NCBI RefSeq assembly: GCF_016613415.1
Contig: NZ_JACWCT010000183.1
Span: 1-59,646, forward strand
Source: Methylobacterium ajmalii
Lineage (GTDB): Bacteria; Pseudomonadota; Alphaproteobacteria; Rhizobiales; Beijerinckiaceae
DNA length: 59,646 bases
Direction of reading: 5' to 3'
The translations under genes and the position numbers were made by a program. Below, in pieces: positions 25,706 to 33,216 of the stretch (the stretch's first letter is position 1; the number at the start of each line of letters is the position of its first letter). Below the pieces are notes generated by a model, which was given only the letters and a program-made list of their open reading frames with translations, was not told the DNA's origin and ran no database searches.

Positions 25706-25781
25706 TGGTGGAGCTTAGCGGGATCGAACCGCTGACCTCCTGCATGCCATGCAGGCGCTCTCCCAGCTGAGCTAAAGCCCC
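25706..25781 (-). tRNA. tRNA-Ala (anticodon GGC)
   Basis: A full 76-nt cloverleaf on the minus strand with encoded CCA. The acceptor 5' strand GGGGCTT pairs with AAGCTCC allowing G-U pairs. The D arm is GCTC/GAGC. The anticodon stem CCTGC/GCAGG has loop ATGGCAT, giving anticodon GGC, which reads GCC/GCU alanine codons. The T arm has AGCGG TTCGATC CCGCT. It is identical to the copy at 25860. Confidence 0.97.
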
Positions 25782-25859
25782 ATCATTCATCCGCAGCGCT
25801 GGGCACGCCGTGGGGTCGTCTCGCGATCGTCATCACGTCAGGGCAGGCCTGAGGTGATT

Positions 25860-25935
25860 TGGTGGAGCTTAGCGGGATCGAACCGCTGACCTCCTGCATG
25901 CCATGCAGGCGCTCTCCCAGCTGAGCTAAAGCCCC
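25860..25935 (-). tRNA. tRNA-Ala (anticodon GGC), second copy
   Basis: Base-for-base identical over 76 nt to the tRNA at 25706-25781, including the encoded CCA. The 78-bp spacer between them is unrelated to the flanks. The pair is probably transcribed together on the minus strand. Confidence 0.97.
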
Positions 25936-26159
25936 ACGCTTCACAGGACGTTTGGGTCCGTCCAGGAACCGGCCCGCCGCCCTCAGGGAGGGCGCCGCCG
26001 CCGGTGAGCGGCTGTATATGAGGGTGCGGCGTTCGACACAAGCCCTCGGGGCGGGTCTTCGCGAAGTTTTCGTGACTGTCGCGAATTCCCCAACATCATC
26101 AGGGAGTTGCGGGCAACGACCGCGGATCCCGCGCCCGTCGCCCGACCCTCCCGCGACGA

Positions 26160-26555
26160 TCAGGATTCCTCGTCGCTCTCGATGTCGCTGTCGATGAGGT
26201 CGGAGACGTCGTCGCCGCTCTCCTCGTCCTCCTCCAGGAAGGTGTCGTCGTCGCCGCCGGCATCGGAGACGTCGGCATCGTCGTCGACCGAGACGTCGTC
26301 GCCGCCCTCGGCAGCCTCGACCTCGTCGAGGGAGACCATCTCGGGGGCGCCGGCCTCCTCCTCGGTCTCCTCCTCGCGCGGGGCGCGGTTGGCGATGGCC
26401 GGGGCGGGGACGCGGCTGGAGGTGAGGGCGGCGACCTGATAGACGGTGCCGCATTTCGGGCACACGGCAGGATCCCTGCTCAGGTCGTAGAATTTGGCGC
26501 CGCAGCTCATGCACTGGCGCTTCAAGCCGAGTTCCGGTCTGGCCACGGTGGTCAC
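26160..26555 (-). CDS. FYDLN-type acidic zinc-ribbon protein (TIGR02300 family)
   Basis: A 131-aa protein of a family known mainly from alphaproteobacteria, function unknown. The N-terminus holds a four-cysteine zinc ribbon (Cys15, Cys18, Cys32, Cys35) around the signature FYDL. The C-terminal half is a highly acidic, disordered tail of Asp/Glu/Ser. The start is GTG with AGGA upstream. It is divergent from aroA across about 160 bp. No catalytic site is visible; a nucleic-acid or chaperone role is only conjecture. Confidence 0.85.
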   Translation of the reverse strand: MTTVARPELGLKRQCMSCGAKFYDLSRDPAVCPKCGTVYQVAALTSSRVPAPAIANRAPREEETEEEAGAPEMVSLDEVEAAEGGDDVSVDDDADVSDAGGDDDTFLEEDEESGDDVSDLIDSDIESDEES

Positions 26556-26717
26556 GTTCCTGTCGATGTCGGTAAGAGTGGGTTCGGTTAGTCTCGCCCG
26601 CCAGCGCTGTCAAATAGCCGTGTGTCCGGCGGATGACGGGGCGGCGCCCGCGTGGTAACGACCCCGCCGTTTTCCCCGCGCGTCCCTCGCGATTCTCGAG
26701 AACCAGGCCCTCTGCCC

Positions 26718-28067
26718 GTGTCGCACGATTCCCCTCCGTCCCCGATCACCGCCCAGGCCGGGACGGCCCTCAAGGGCCGGCTGCGGCCGCCCGGCGACAA
26801 GTCGATCTCGCACCGCGCGATCATCCTCGGCCTGCTCAGCCTCGGCGAGACCCGGATCGAGGGCCTGCTGGAGGGCGACGACGTGCTGCGCACCGCCGCC
26901 GCCGCCAAGGCGCTCGGCGCAGGGATCGACCGCGACGGGGACGGGCGCTGGCGGGTGCGCGGCGTCGGCGTCGGCGGCCTGTCCGATCCGGCCGGCGTGC
27001 TCGATTTCGGCAATGCCGGCACCGGCTCGCGCCTGATGATGGGCGTGGTCGGCGGCCACCCGGTCACCGCGACCTTCGACGGCGACGCCTCGCTGCGCAA
27101 GCGGCCGATGCGCCGGATCCTCGACCCCCTGGTCGAGATGGGCGTGAGCGTGGTCGAGCAGGCCGAGGGCGGCCGGGTGCCACTCACCCTGCGCGGCCCC
27201 CGCGAGGCGGTGCCGATCACCTACGAGAGCCCGGTCGCCTCGGCACAGGTGAAGTCGGCGGTGCTGCTCGCCGGGCTCAACGCGCCCGGCGTCACCACGG
27301 TGGTGGAGGCCGCCGCGACCCGCGACCACACCGAGCGGATGCTGCGCCTGTTCGGCGCCACCGTGGAGGTCGAGGCGATCGGCCCCGGCGGGCACGGCCG
27401 GCGCATCGCGCTCACCGGCCAGCCGACCCTCACCGCCACCGACGTGGTGGTGCCGGCCGATCCGTCCTCGGCCGCCTTCGCCATGGTGGCCGGCCTGATC
27501 GTCCCGGGCTCCGAGGTGGTGATCGAGGGGGTGATGATGAACCCCCTGCGCACCGGCCTCATGACCACGCTGATCGAGATGGGCGGCGACATCGAGCGCC
27601 TCAACGAGCGCGAGGAGGGCGGCGAGACCGTGGCCGACCTGCGGGTGCGCCACAGCCGCCTGAAGGGCGTCGCGGTGCCGCCCGAGCGGGCACCGGCGAT
27701 GATCGACGAGTACCCGGTGCTCGCCGTGGCGGCGGCCTGTGCGGAGGGCACCACCCGGATGCAGGGCCTGCACGAGCTGCGGGTCAAGGAATCCGACCGC
27801 CTCGCCGCGGTGGCGGCGGGCCTGAAGGCCAACGGCGTCTCCCACGTGGTCGAGAGCGACGACCTGATCGTCCACGGCGACGGCGGCGCGCCGCAGGGCG
27901 GCGGCACGGTCGAGACCCATCTCGACCACCGCATCGCCATGGCGTTTCTGGTGCTGGGCATGGTCGCCCGCGCGCCGGTGACGGTCGACGACGGCGCGAT
28001 GATCGCCACCAGCTACCCGGCCTTCCTCGCCGACATGCGGGCGCTCGGCGCCGGGCTCGCCGCGTGA
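26718..28067 (+). CDS. aroA: 3-phosphoshikimate 1-carboxyvinyltransferase (EPSP synthase)
   Basis: Joins PEP to shikimate-3-phosphate in the shikimate pathway. It is 449 aa from the GTG at 26718 (SHDSPPSPITAQ). A farther GTG at 26652 is open too but adds a proline-rich stretch unlike the family. Signatures are PPGDKSISHRAI (phosphate-binding Lys), GNAGTGSRLMMG, the VASAQVKSA segment and, near the C-terminus, LRVKESDRL and DHRIAMAF. The sequence NAGTGSRLM fits the class II (Agrobacterium CP4-like) group common in Hyphomicrobiales. cmk follows after 8 bp, a widespread gene pair. Confidence 0.94.
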   Translation: MSHDSPPSPITAQAGTALKGRLRPPGDKSISHRAIILGLLSLGETRIEGLLEGDDVLRTAAAAKALGAGIDRDGDGRWRVRGVGVGGLSDPAGVLDFGNAGTGSRLMMGVVGGHPVTATFDGDASLRKRPMRRILDPLVEMGVSVVEQAEGGRVPLTLRGPREAVPITYESPVASAQVKSAVLLAGLNAPGVTTVVEAAATRDHTERMLRLFGATVEVEAIGPGGHGRRIALTGQPTLTATDVVVPADPSSAAFAMVAGLIVPGSEVVIEGVMMNPLRTGLMTTLIEMGGDIERLNEREEGGETVADLRVRHSRLKGVAVPPERAPAMIDEYPVLAVAAACAEGTTRMQGLHELRVKESDRLAAVAAGLKANGVSHVVESDDLIVHGDGGAPQGGGTVETHLDHRIAMAFLVLGMVARAPVTVDDGAMIATSYPAFLADMRALGAGLAA

Positions 28068-28075
28068 GGCGCGCG

Positions 28076-28702
28076 ATGGTGATCGCGATCGACGGCCCGG
28101 CGGCCTCCGGCAAGGGCACGCTGGCCAAGCGCCTGGCGGAGCATTACCGCCTGCCGCACCTCGATACCGGGCTGCTCTACCGGGCGGTGGCGCTGACGCT
28201 CCTCGACGCCGACCGCGACCTCGCCGACGCCGATGCGGCGGCCGCGGCCGCCCGGGGCCTCGACGCGGCCTTCCTGTCCGATCCGCGCCTGCGCGGCAGC
28301 GCCATGGGCGAGGCCGCCTCGATCGTCTCGGCCCAAGGGGCGGTGCGCGCCGCGCTCCTCGACTGGCAGCGGCGCTTCGCGGGCGCGGCCGAGGGCGCGG
28401 TGCTGGACGGGCGCGACATCGGCACCGTGGTCTGCCCGGATGCCGCCGTGAAGCTGTTCGTCACCGCCTCGGCGGAAGAGCGCGCCCGGCGCCGCCACCG
28501 CGAGCTCGACGGACGCGGCGAGGCGGTGGCCTACGAGGCGGTCCTCTCCGACATCCTGCGCCGCGACGCCCGCGACGCCGACCGGGCGGCCGCCCCCTTG
28601 CGGGTGGCCGAGGACGCGGTGGTGATCGACACCACGGCGCTCGACGCCGACGCGGCCTTCCGGGCCGCCACCGGCGTGGTCGACGGGCGGGGCCGGGCCT
28701 AG
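28076..28702 (+). CDS. cmk: (d)CMP kinase
   Basis: Phosphorylates CMP and dCMP. It is 208 aa with the P-loop GPAASGKGT at residues 7-15, the DTGLLYRAVAL nucleotide-binding segment, LDGRDIGTVVCPDA and RRRHREL in the lid region. A GTG at 28064 overlapping the aroA stop is an alternative start; ATG 28076 gives the usual MVIAIDGPAASGKG beginning. It is tightly linked to aroA, so both are probably on one transcript. Confidence 0.93.
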   Translation: MVIAIDGPAASGKGTLAKRLAEHYRLPHLDTGLLYRAVALTLLDADRDLADADAAAAAARGLDAAFLSDPRLRGSAMGEAASIVSAQGAVRAALLDWQRRFAGAAEGAVLDGRDIGTVVCPDAAVKLFVTASAEERARRRHRELDGRGEAVAYEAVLSDILRRDARDADRAAAPLRVAEDAVVIDTTALDADAAFRAATGVVDGRGRA

Positions 28703-28754
28703 GGGCTGAGCGCTCGGACGCGCCCATCCCACCTGCGACCTCATCCCGAGGTGT

Positions 28755-28775
28755 CGGTCCATCATCGATGGACCG
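28755..28775. repeat. Small palindrome in the cmk / ABC-F gap
   Basis: The perfect arms CGGTCCATC (28755-28763) and GATGGACCG (28767-28775) with loop ATC lie in the 270-bp gap after cmk. The surroundings (CCTCATCCC... repeated near 28820) look like a dispersed intergenic repeat, and the hairpin may also end the aroA-cmk transcript. Confidence 0.5.
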
Positions 28776-28972
28776 GCCTCGAAGGCGACCTCCGGAAAGC
28801 ACCGCGATCCCTGGAGCCCTCATCCCGGGGTCGGGGATGGGATGAAGCGTGACGACGGCATCAGCCGGTCGAGAATCCCGCCCGACACCACGCCGCCACG
28901 AATCCGTGGCATGCCTCTCCAACGACACCGCGCGCGATCCGCTGCGCCCGCCACTTCGGACCTCCGCCTCCC

Positions 28973-30595
28973 ATGATCCGCCTCGACAAGATCGCCAAGC
29001 AGAACGGCAACCAGCTCCTCTTCATCGAGGCGTCCGCCGCGCTCCAGCGCGGCGAGAAGGTCGGGCTCGTCGGCCCCAACGGCGCCGGCAAGACGACGCT
29101 GTTTCGCATGATCACCGGCGAGGAGCAGCCCGACGAGGGCCAGGTCTCGTCCGATCGGGGCATCACCATCGGGTATTTCAGCCAGGATGTCGGCGAGATG
29201 GCCGGTCGCTCCGTCCTGTCCGAGGTGATGGACGGCGCAGGTCCCGTGAGCGCGATCGCCGCCGAGCTGCGCGAGATCGAGACCGCGCTCGCCGATCCCG
29301 ACCGGGCCGACGAGATGGAGGCGCTGGTCGAGCGCTACGGCGAGGTGCAGGGCCGGTTCGAGGAGCTCGGCGGCTACGCGCTCGAGGGCCGGGCCCACGA
29401 GGTGCTGGCGGGCCTCAGCTTCTCGCCCGAGATGGTTGAGGGCGATGTCGGCGCCCTGTCGGGCGGCTGGAAGATGCGCGTCGCGCTCGCCCGCATCCTG
29501 CTCATGAACCCCGACGTGATGCTGCTCGACGAGCCGAGCAACCACCTCGACATCGAGAGCCTGATCTGGCTCGAGGACTTCCTGCGCGGCTTCGACGGCG
29601 CCCTGCTGATGACCTCGCACGACCGGGCCTTCATGAACCGGATCGTCGGCAAGATCATCGAGATCGATGCCGGTTCGCTCACCACCTATTCGGGCGACTA
29701 CGCCTTCTACGAGCAGCAGCGGGCCCAGAACGAGGCGCAGCAGCAGGCGCAGTTCGAGCGCCAGCAGGCGATGCTGGCCAAGGAAATCAAGTTCATCGAG
29801 CGCTTCAAGGCGCGCGCCTCGCACGCCGCCCAGGTCCAGAGCCGGGTGAAGAAGCTCGACAAGATCGAGCGCGTCGAGCCGCCCCGGCGGCGCCAGAGCG
29901 TCGCCTTCGACTTTCCCGCCGCGCCCCGCTCCGGCGACGACGTGATCAGCCTGAAGGCGGTCTCCAAGAGCTACGGCAGCCGCACGATCTACGACGGGCT
30001 CGATTTCGGCATCCGCCGCAAGGAGCGCTGGTGCGTGATGGGCGTCAACGGCGCCGGCAAGTCGACGCTGCTCAAGCTCGCCACCGGGACCACGGAGCCG
30101 GATTCGGGCAGCGTGACCATCGGCGCCAGCGTCAAGCTCGGCTACTTCGCCCAGCATGCCATGGACACGCTGGTCGGCGAGCAGACGGTGTTCGAGTTCC
30201 TGGAAGAGGCGTTCCCGCAGGCGGGCCAGGGCTCGCTGCGCACGCTCGCCGGCTGCTTCGGCTTCTCGGGCGACGACGTCGAGAAGCGCTGCCGGGTGCT
30301 GTCGGGCGGCGAGAAGGCCCGTCTCGCCATGGCGAAGATGCTCTACGACCCGCCGAACTTCCTCGTCCTCGACGAGCCGACCAACCACCTCGACGTCGGC
30401 ACCAAGGACATGCTGATCGCCGCGCTCGCCCAGTACGAGGGCACGATGCTGTTCGTCTCGCACGACCGGCACTTCCTCGCCGCCCTGTCGAACCGGGTGC
30501 TGGAGCTGACGCCCGAGGGCATCCACCTTTATGGCGGCGGATACTCGGAATACGTGGAAAAGACCGGGCAGGAGGCGCCGGGCCTGCGGCACTGA
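28973..30595 (+). CDS. ABC-F ATPase (YbiT-like)
   Basis: A soluble ABC protein with two nucleotide-binding domains and no membrane spans; ABC-F proteins act on the ribosome. It is 540 aa. The first Walker A is GPNGAGKT (34-41) with signature LSGGWKMR and LLDEPSNHLD. A coiled linker follows, rich in Gln/Glu/Lys with about 70 residues between the domains. The second Walker A is GVNGAGKS (357-364) with LSGGEKARLAMA and VLDEPTNHLD. Both catalytic Glu residues are present. No resistance-type extension is visible, so a housekeeping translation-factor role is likely. Confidence 0.93.
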   Translation: MIRLDKIAKQNGNQLLFIEASAALQRGEKVGLVGPNGAGKTTLFRMITGEEQPDEGQVSSDRGITIGYFSQDVGEMAGRSVLSEVMDGAGPVSAIAAELREIETALADPDRADEMEALVERYGEVQGRFEELGGYALEGRAHEVLAGLSFSPEMVEGDVGALSGGWKMRVALARILLMNPDVMLLDEPSNHLDIESLIWLEDFLRGFDGALLMTSHDRAFMNRIVGKIIEIDAGSLTTYSGDYAFYEQQRAQNEAQQQAQFERQQAMLAKEIKFIERFKARASHAAQVQSRVKKLDKIERVEPPRRRQSVAFDFPAAPRSGDDVISLKAVSKSYGSRTIYDGLDFGIRRKERWCVMGVNGAGKSTLLKLATGTTEPDSGSVTIGASVKLGYFAQHAMDTLVGEQTVFEFLEEAFPQAGQGSLRTLAGCFGFSGDDVEKRCRVLSGGEKARLAMAKMLYDPPNFLVLDEPTNHLDVGTKDMLIAALAQYEGTMLFVSHDRHFLAALSNRVLELTPEGIHLYGGGYSEYVEKTGQEAPGLRH

Positions 30596-30631
30596 GGCGA
30601 AGGCGCGTTCGCTTCCCATCCGCTCCGTCGT

Positions 30632-30659
30632 TCCCGGGCCGCGTCGCGGAGCCCCGGGA
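30632..30659. terminator. Hairpin between convergent ABC-F and GGDEF-EAL genes
   Basis: The arms TCCCGGG (30632-30638) and CCCGGGA (30653-30659) are perfectly complementary and lie in the 85-bp gap where two genes converge. This suggests a bidirectional terminator. Confidence 0.4.
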
Positions 30660-30680
30660 CGGCGGGAGAAAGGGCGCGGG

Positions 30681-33122
30681 TCAGGCGCGTCGAGGCCATC
30701 CGCAGGCGACGTCGCTTCCCAGCATCGGCGCCACCGCCTCCGCCGGCACCGGCCGGCTGATGAGGTAGCCCTGCACCTCGGTGCAGCCCGCCCCGCGCAG
30801 GTGGGCCAGCTGCTCCTCGGTCTCCACGCCCTCGGCGGTGGTGGTCATGCCCATGCTGTCGGCGAGCGTCGTCACCGCCCGCACGATGGCCAGCGCGTCG
30901 GGGCGCAGCGAGAGGTCGGCCACGAAGGCGCGGTCGATCTTGATCTTGTCGAACGGGAAGGCCCGCAGGTAGCCGAGCGACGAGTAGCCGGTGCCGAAAT
31001 CGTCCATGGCGATGCGCACCCCGAGGCCCTTCAGCCGGTGCAGGATCGCCAGCGTCGAGGCGTTGTCCTGCAGGAGCACGCCCTCGGTGATCTCGAGCTC
31101 GAGCCGGTGCGGGTCGAGGCCGGCGTCGCGCAGGGCCGCGATCACGGTGGCGTCGATGTCGCCGCTGCGGAACTGGACCGGCGAGAGGTTGACCGAGACC
31201 CGGATTCCTGTCGGCCAGCGCGCCGCCTCGCGGCAGGCCTGGCGCAGGACCCACTCGCCGAGCGGCACGATCATGCCGGTCTCCTCGGCGATCGGCACGA
31301 AGGCGGCGGGGCTCACCACGCCGCGCACCGGATGGTGCCAGCGCACCAGCGCCTCGAATCCGGCGATCCGGTTGTCCGACAGGCCGAGGAAGGGCTGGAA
31401 CGCCAGCGCAAATTGCCGTTCGGCGAGGGCCGTGCGCAGATCGAGCTCGACGCTGCGCCGGGCCTGGACCTCGACGTCCATGGCGGGCTCGAAGAAGCGG
31501 TGCGTGCCCCGCCCCTCGCCCTTGGCGCGGTAGAGCGCCATGTCGGCGGCTCGCAGCAACCCTTCCGGATCCTGTCCGTCCGCCGGCGCCAGGGCGATGC
31601 CGATGCTGAGCCCGACGCTGACCCGCGCGCCGTCGATGTCGTAGTCGCGCTCGACCGCCGCGATCAGCCGTCCGGCGAGGCGACCGGCCCGGAAGCGCGA
31701 GGCCGGCCGCAGGACGAGGGCGAACTCGTCGCCGCCGAGCCGCGCCAGGATCGCGGGCCCGTCGCCCGCCTCGTCCCGGACCTCGGCGGCGAGCCGCGCG
31801 GTGACGAGGCGCAGGAGCTTGTCGCCGACGGCGTGGCCGAGGGTGTCGTTCACCGTCTTGAAGCGGTCGAGGTCGAGGCACAGGACCGCCAGGCCCCTGC
31901 CCTCGGCGACCCCGCCGCCGGCCGCCAGCGCCTCCGCCAGGCCCTCGTGCAGCAGGGCGCGGTTGGGCAGGCCGGTCAGCGCGTCGTGGCGCGCCATGTG
32001 GACGATCTGCGCCTCGGCGCGCTTGGCCGCCGTCACGTCCTCGTGCACCGTCACGAAGCCGCCCTCCGGGGTCGGCGCGTAGGTCACGGCGATGACCCGG
32101 CCGTCGAGCAGGGTCTGGTCGAGGCGGTAGCGGGTGCGGGTCGCCAGCCGCTCTCGCACCTGCTCCCAGGCCTCCTCGGGCCGCAGGCCCGGGAAGTTGC
32201 CGGCCTCGGTGCGGCGGTGGATCAGCGCCTCGGCGGAAATGCCCGGATGCACCGTCTCGGGCGACAGGCCGTAGAGGTCGAGGAACTGCCGGTTGACGAC
32301 GGTGATGCGGTGGTCGGCGTCGAACAGCACGAGCCCGTGCGACATGTGGGTCAGGGCATGGTCGAGCCAGCGGTTCTGCTCGGCGAGCCGCCGATCGGCC
32401 CGCGCCCGGTCGGTCGCGTCCTCGTGGATCACCATCGTGCCGCCGTCCGGCAGCGGGGTGATGGTGGTCTTCAGGAGTACGCCGTTCGGCAAGTGCCGCT
32501 CGCGCTGCAGCCGGACCCGCTGGGCGATGCGCTCGGAGACGAAGGCCCAGGCCTCGTCGGGACCGAGGCCCGGATAGTTGCCGGCGGCGGCGCTCGTGCG
32601 GATCATGCGCTCGAGCGGCGTGCCGAGGCGCAGCAGCTCCTCGGGCAGCCCGAACAGGTCGCGCAGCCGGCCGTTGACGAGGATCAGCCGCAGGTCCGGA
32701 TCGAAGACGCTGATCCCGACCGGCAGGCCCTCCAGCACGGTCTCGCAGCGACGCACCCGGTCCTCCAGGCACGGCACCGTCCCGGCCTCCGCGGACGGGA
32801 CCTCGGCGCAGATCCCGCGCCAGCCCGCGACGCTCCCGTCCGGATCGGTGACCGGCGCGCCGCCGAACCGGAACCAGCGGATCCGCCCGTCGGAGTGCCG
32901 ATGCGGCAGGACCACGTCCCGGAACGGCCGCCGGCCGGACAGCACCGCCGAATGTCCCGATCCGTCCAACCCGTCGCCGTCGAGGCCCGGCCAGGGCCGC
33001 CCGAGCGGGTCGGGGAGGCCCGTCAGGGCCGCGTAGCGCCCGCGCACGGCCGTCAGCCGAAGCGCCGCATCGGTCTGCCACGACCAGTCCGCGGCGATGA
33101 TGTCGAGGTCTTCAGGCAGCAT
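30681..33122 (-). CDS. Triple-PAS GGDEF-EAL cyclic-di-GMP protein
   Basis: An 813-aa cytoplasmic signalling protein. Three PAS-like sensor segments occupy roughly residues 1-105, 120-240 and 250-370; the second and third look duplicated (both carry GNYPGL/GNFPGL and P-EAW). Next comes a diguanylate cyclase domain with intact GGDEF at 463-467 and no RxxD inhibitory site at the usual place. Last is a phosphodiesterase domain with EAL at 590-592, DDFGTGYSSL and AEGVET. Both catalytic signatures are intact, so it may make or degrade c-di-GMP depending on the PAS input. No membrane segments are seen. Confidence 0.92.
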   Translation of the reverse strand: MLPEDLDIIAADWSWQTDAALRLTAVRGRYAALTGLPDPLGRPWPGLDGDGLDGSGHSAVLSGRRPFRDVVLPHRHSDGRIRWFRFGGAPVTDPDGSVAGWRGICAEVPSAEAGTVPCLEDRVRRCETVLEGLPVGISVFDPDLRLILVNGRLRDLFGLPEELLRLGTPLERMIRTSAAAGNYPGLGPDEAWAFVSERIAQRVRLQRERHLPNGVLLKTTITPLPDGGTMVIHEDATDRARADRRLAEQNRWLDHALTHMSHGLVLFDADHRITVVNRQFLDLYGLSPETVHPGISAEALIHRRTEAGNFPGLRPEEAWEQVRERLATRTRYRLDQTLLDGRVIAVTYAPTPEGGFVTVHEDVTAAKRAEAQIVHMARHDALTGLPNRALLHEGLAEALAAGGGVAEGRGLAVLCLDLDRFKTVNDTLGHAVGDKLLRLVTARLAAEVRDEAGDGPAILARLGGDEFALVLRPASRFRAGRLAGRLIAAVERDYDIDGARVSVGLSIGIALAPADGQDPEGLLRAADMALYRAKGEGRGTHRFFEPAMDVEVQARRSVELDLRTALAERQFALAFQPFLGLSDNRIAGFEALVRWHHPVRGVVSPAAFVPIAEETGMIVPLGEWVLRQACREAARWPTGIRVSVNLSPVQFRSGDIDATVIAALRDAGLDPHRLELEITEGVLLQDNASTLAILHRLKGLGVRIAMDDFGTGYSSLGYLRAFPFDKIKIDRAFVADLSLRPDALAIVRAVTTLADSMGMTTTAEGVETEEQLAHLRGAGCTEVQGYLISRPVPAEAVAPMLGSDVACGWPRRA

Positions 33123-33216
33123 GCAGCGGTCTTCTTCGCATGGCCGTGGATCTCACGAATTTGCTGCGATTTCCTTTCCCACTTCGTCCAGACGACAACC
33201 GGAGCGCGCATTCTTT

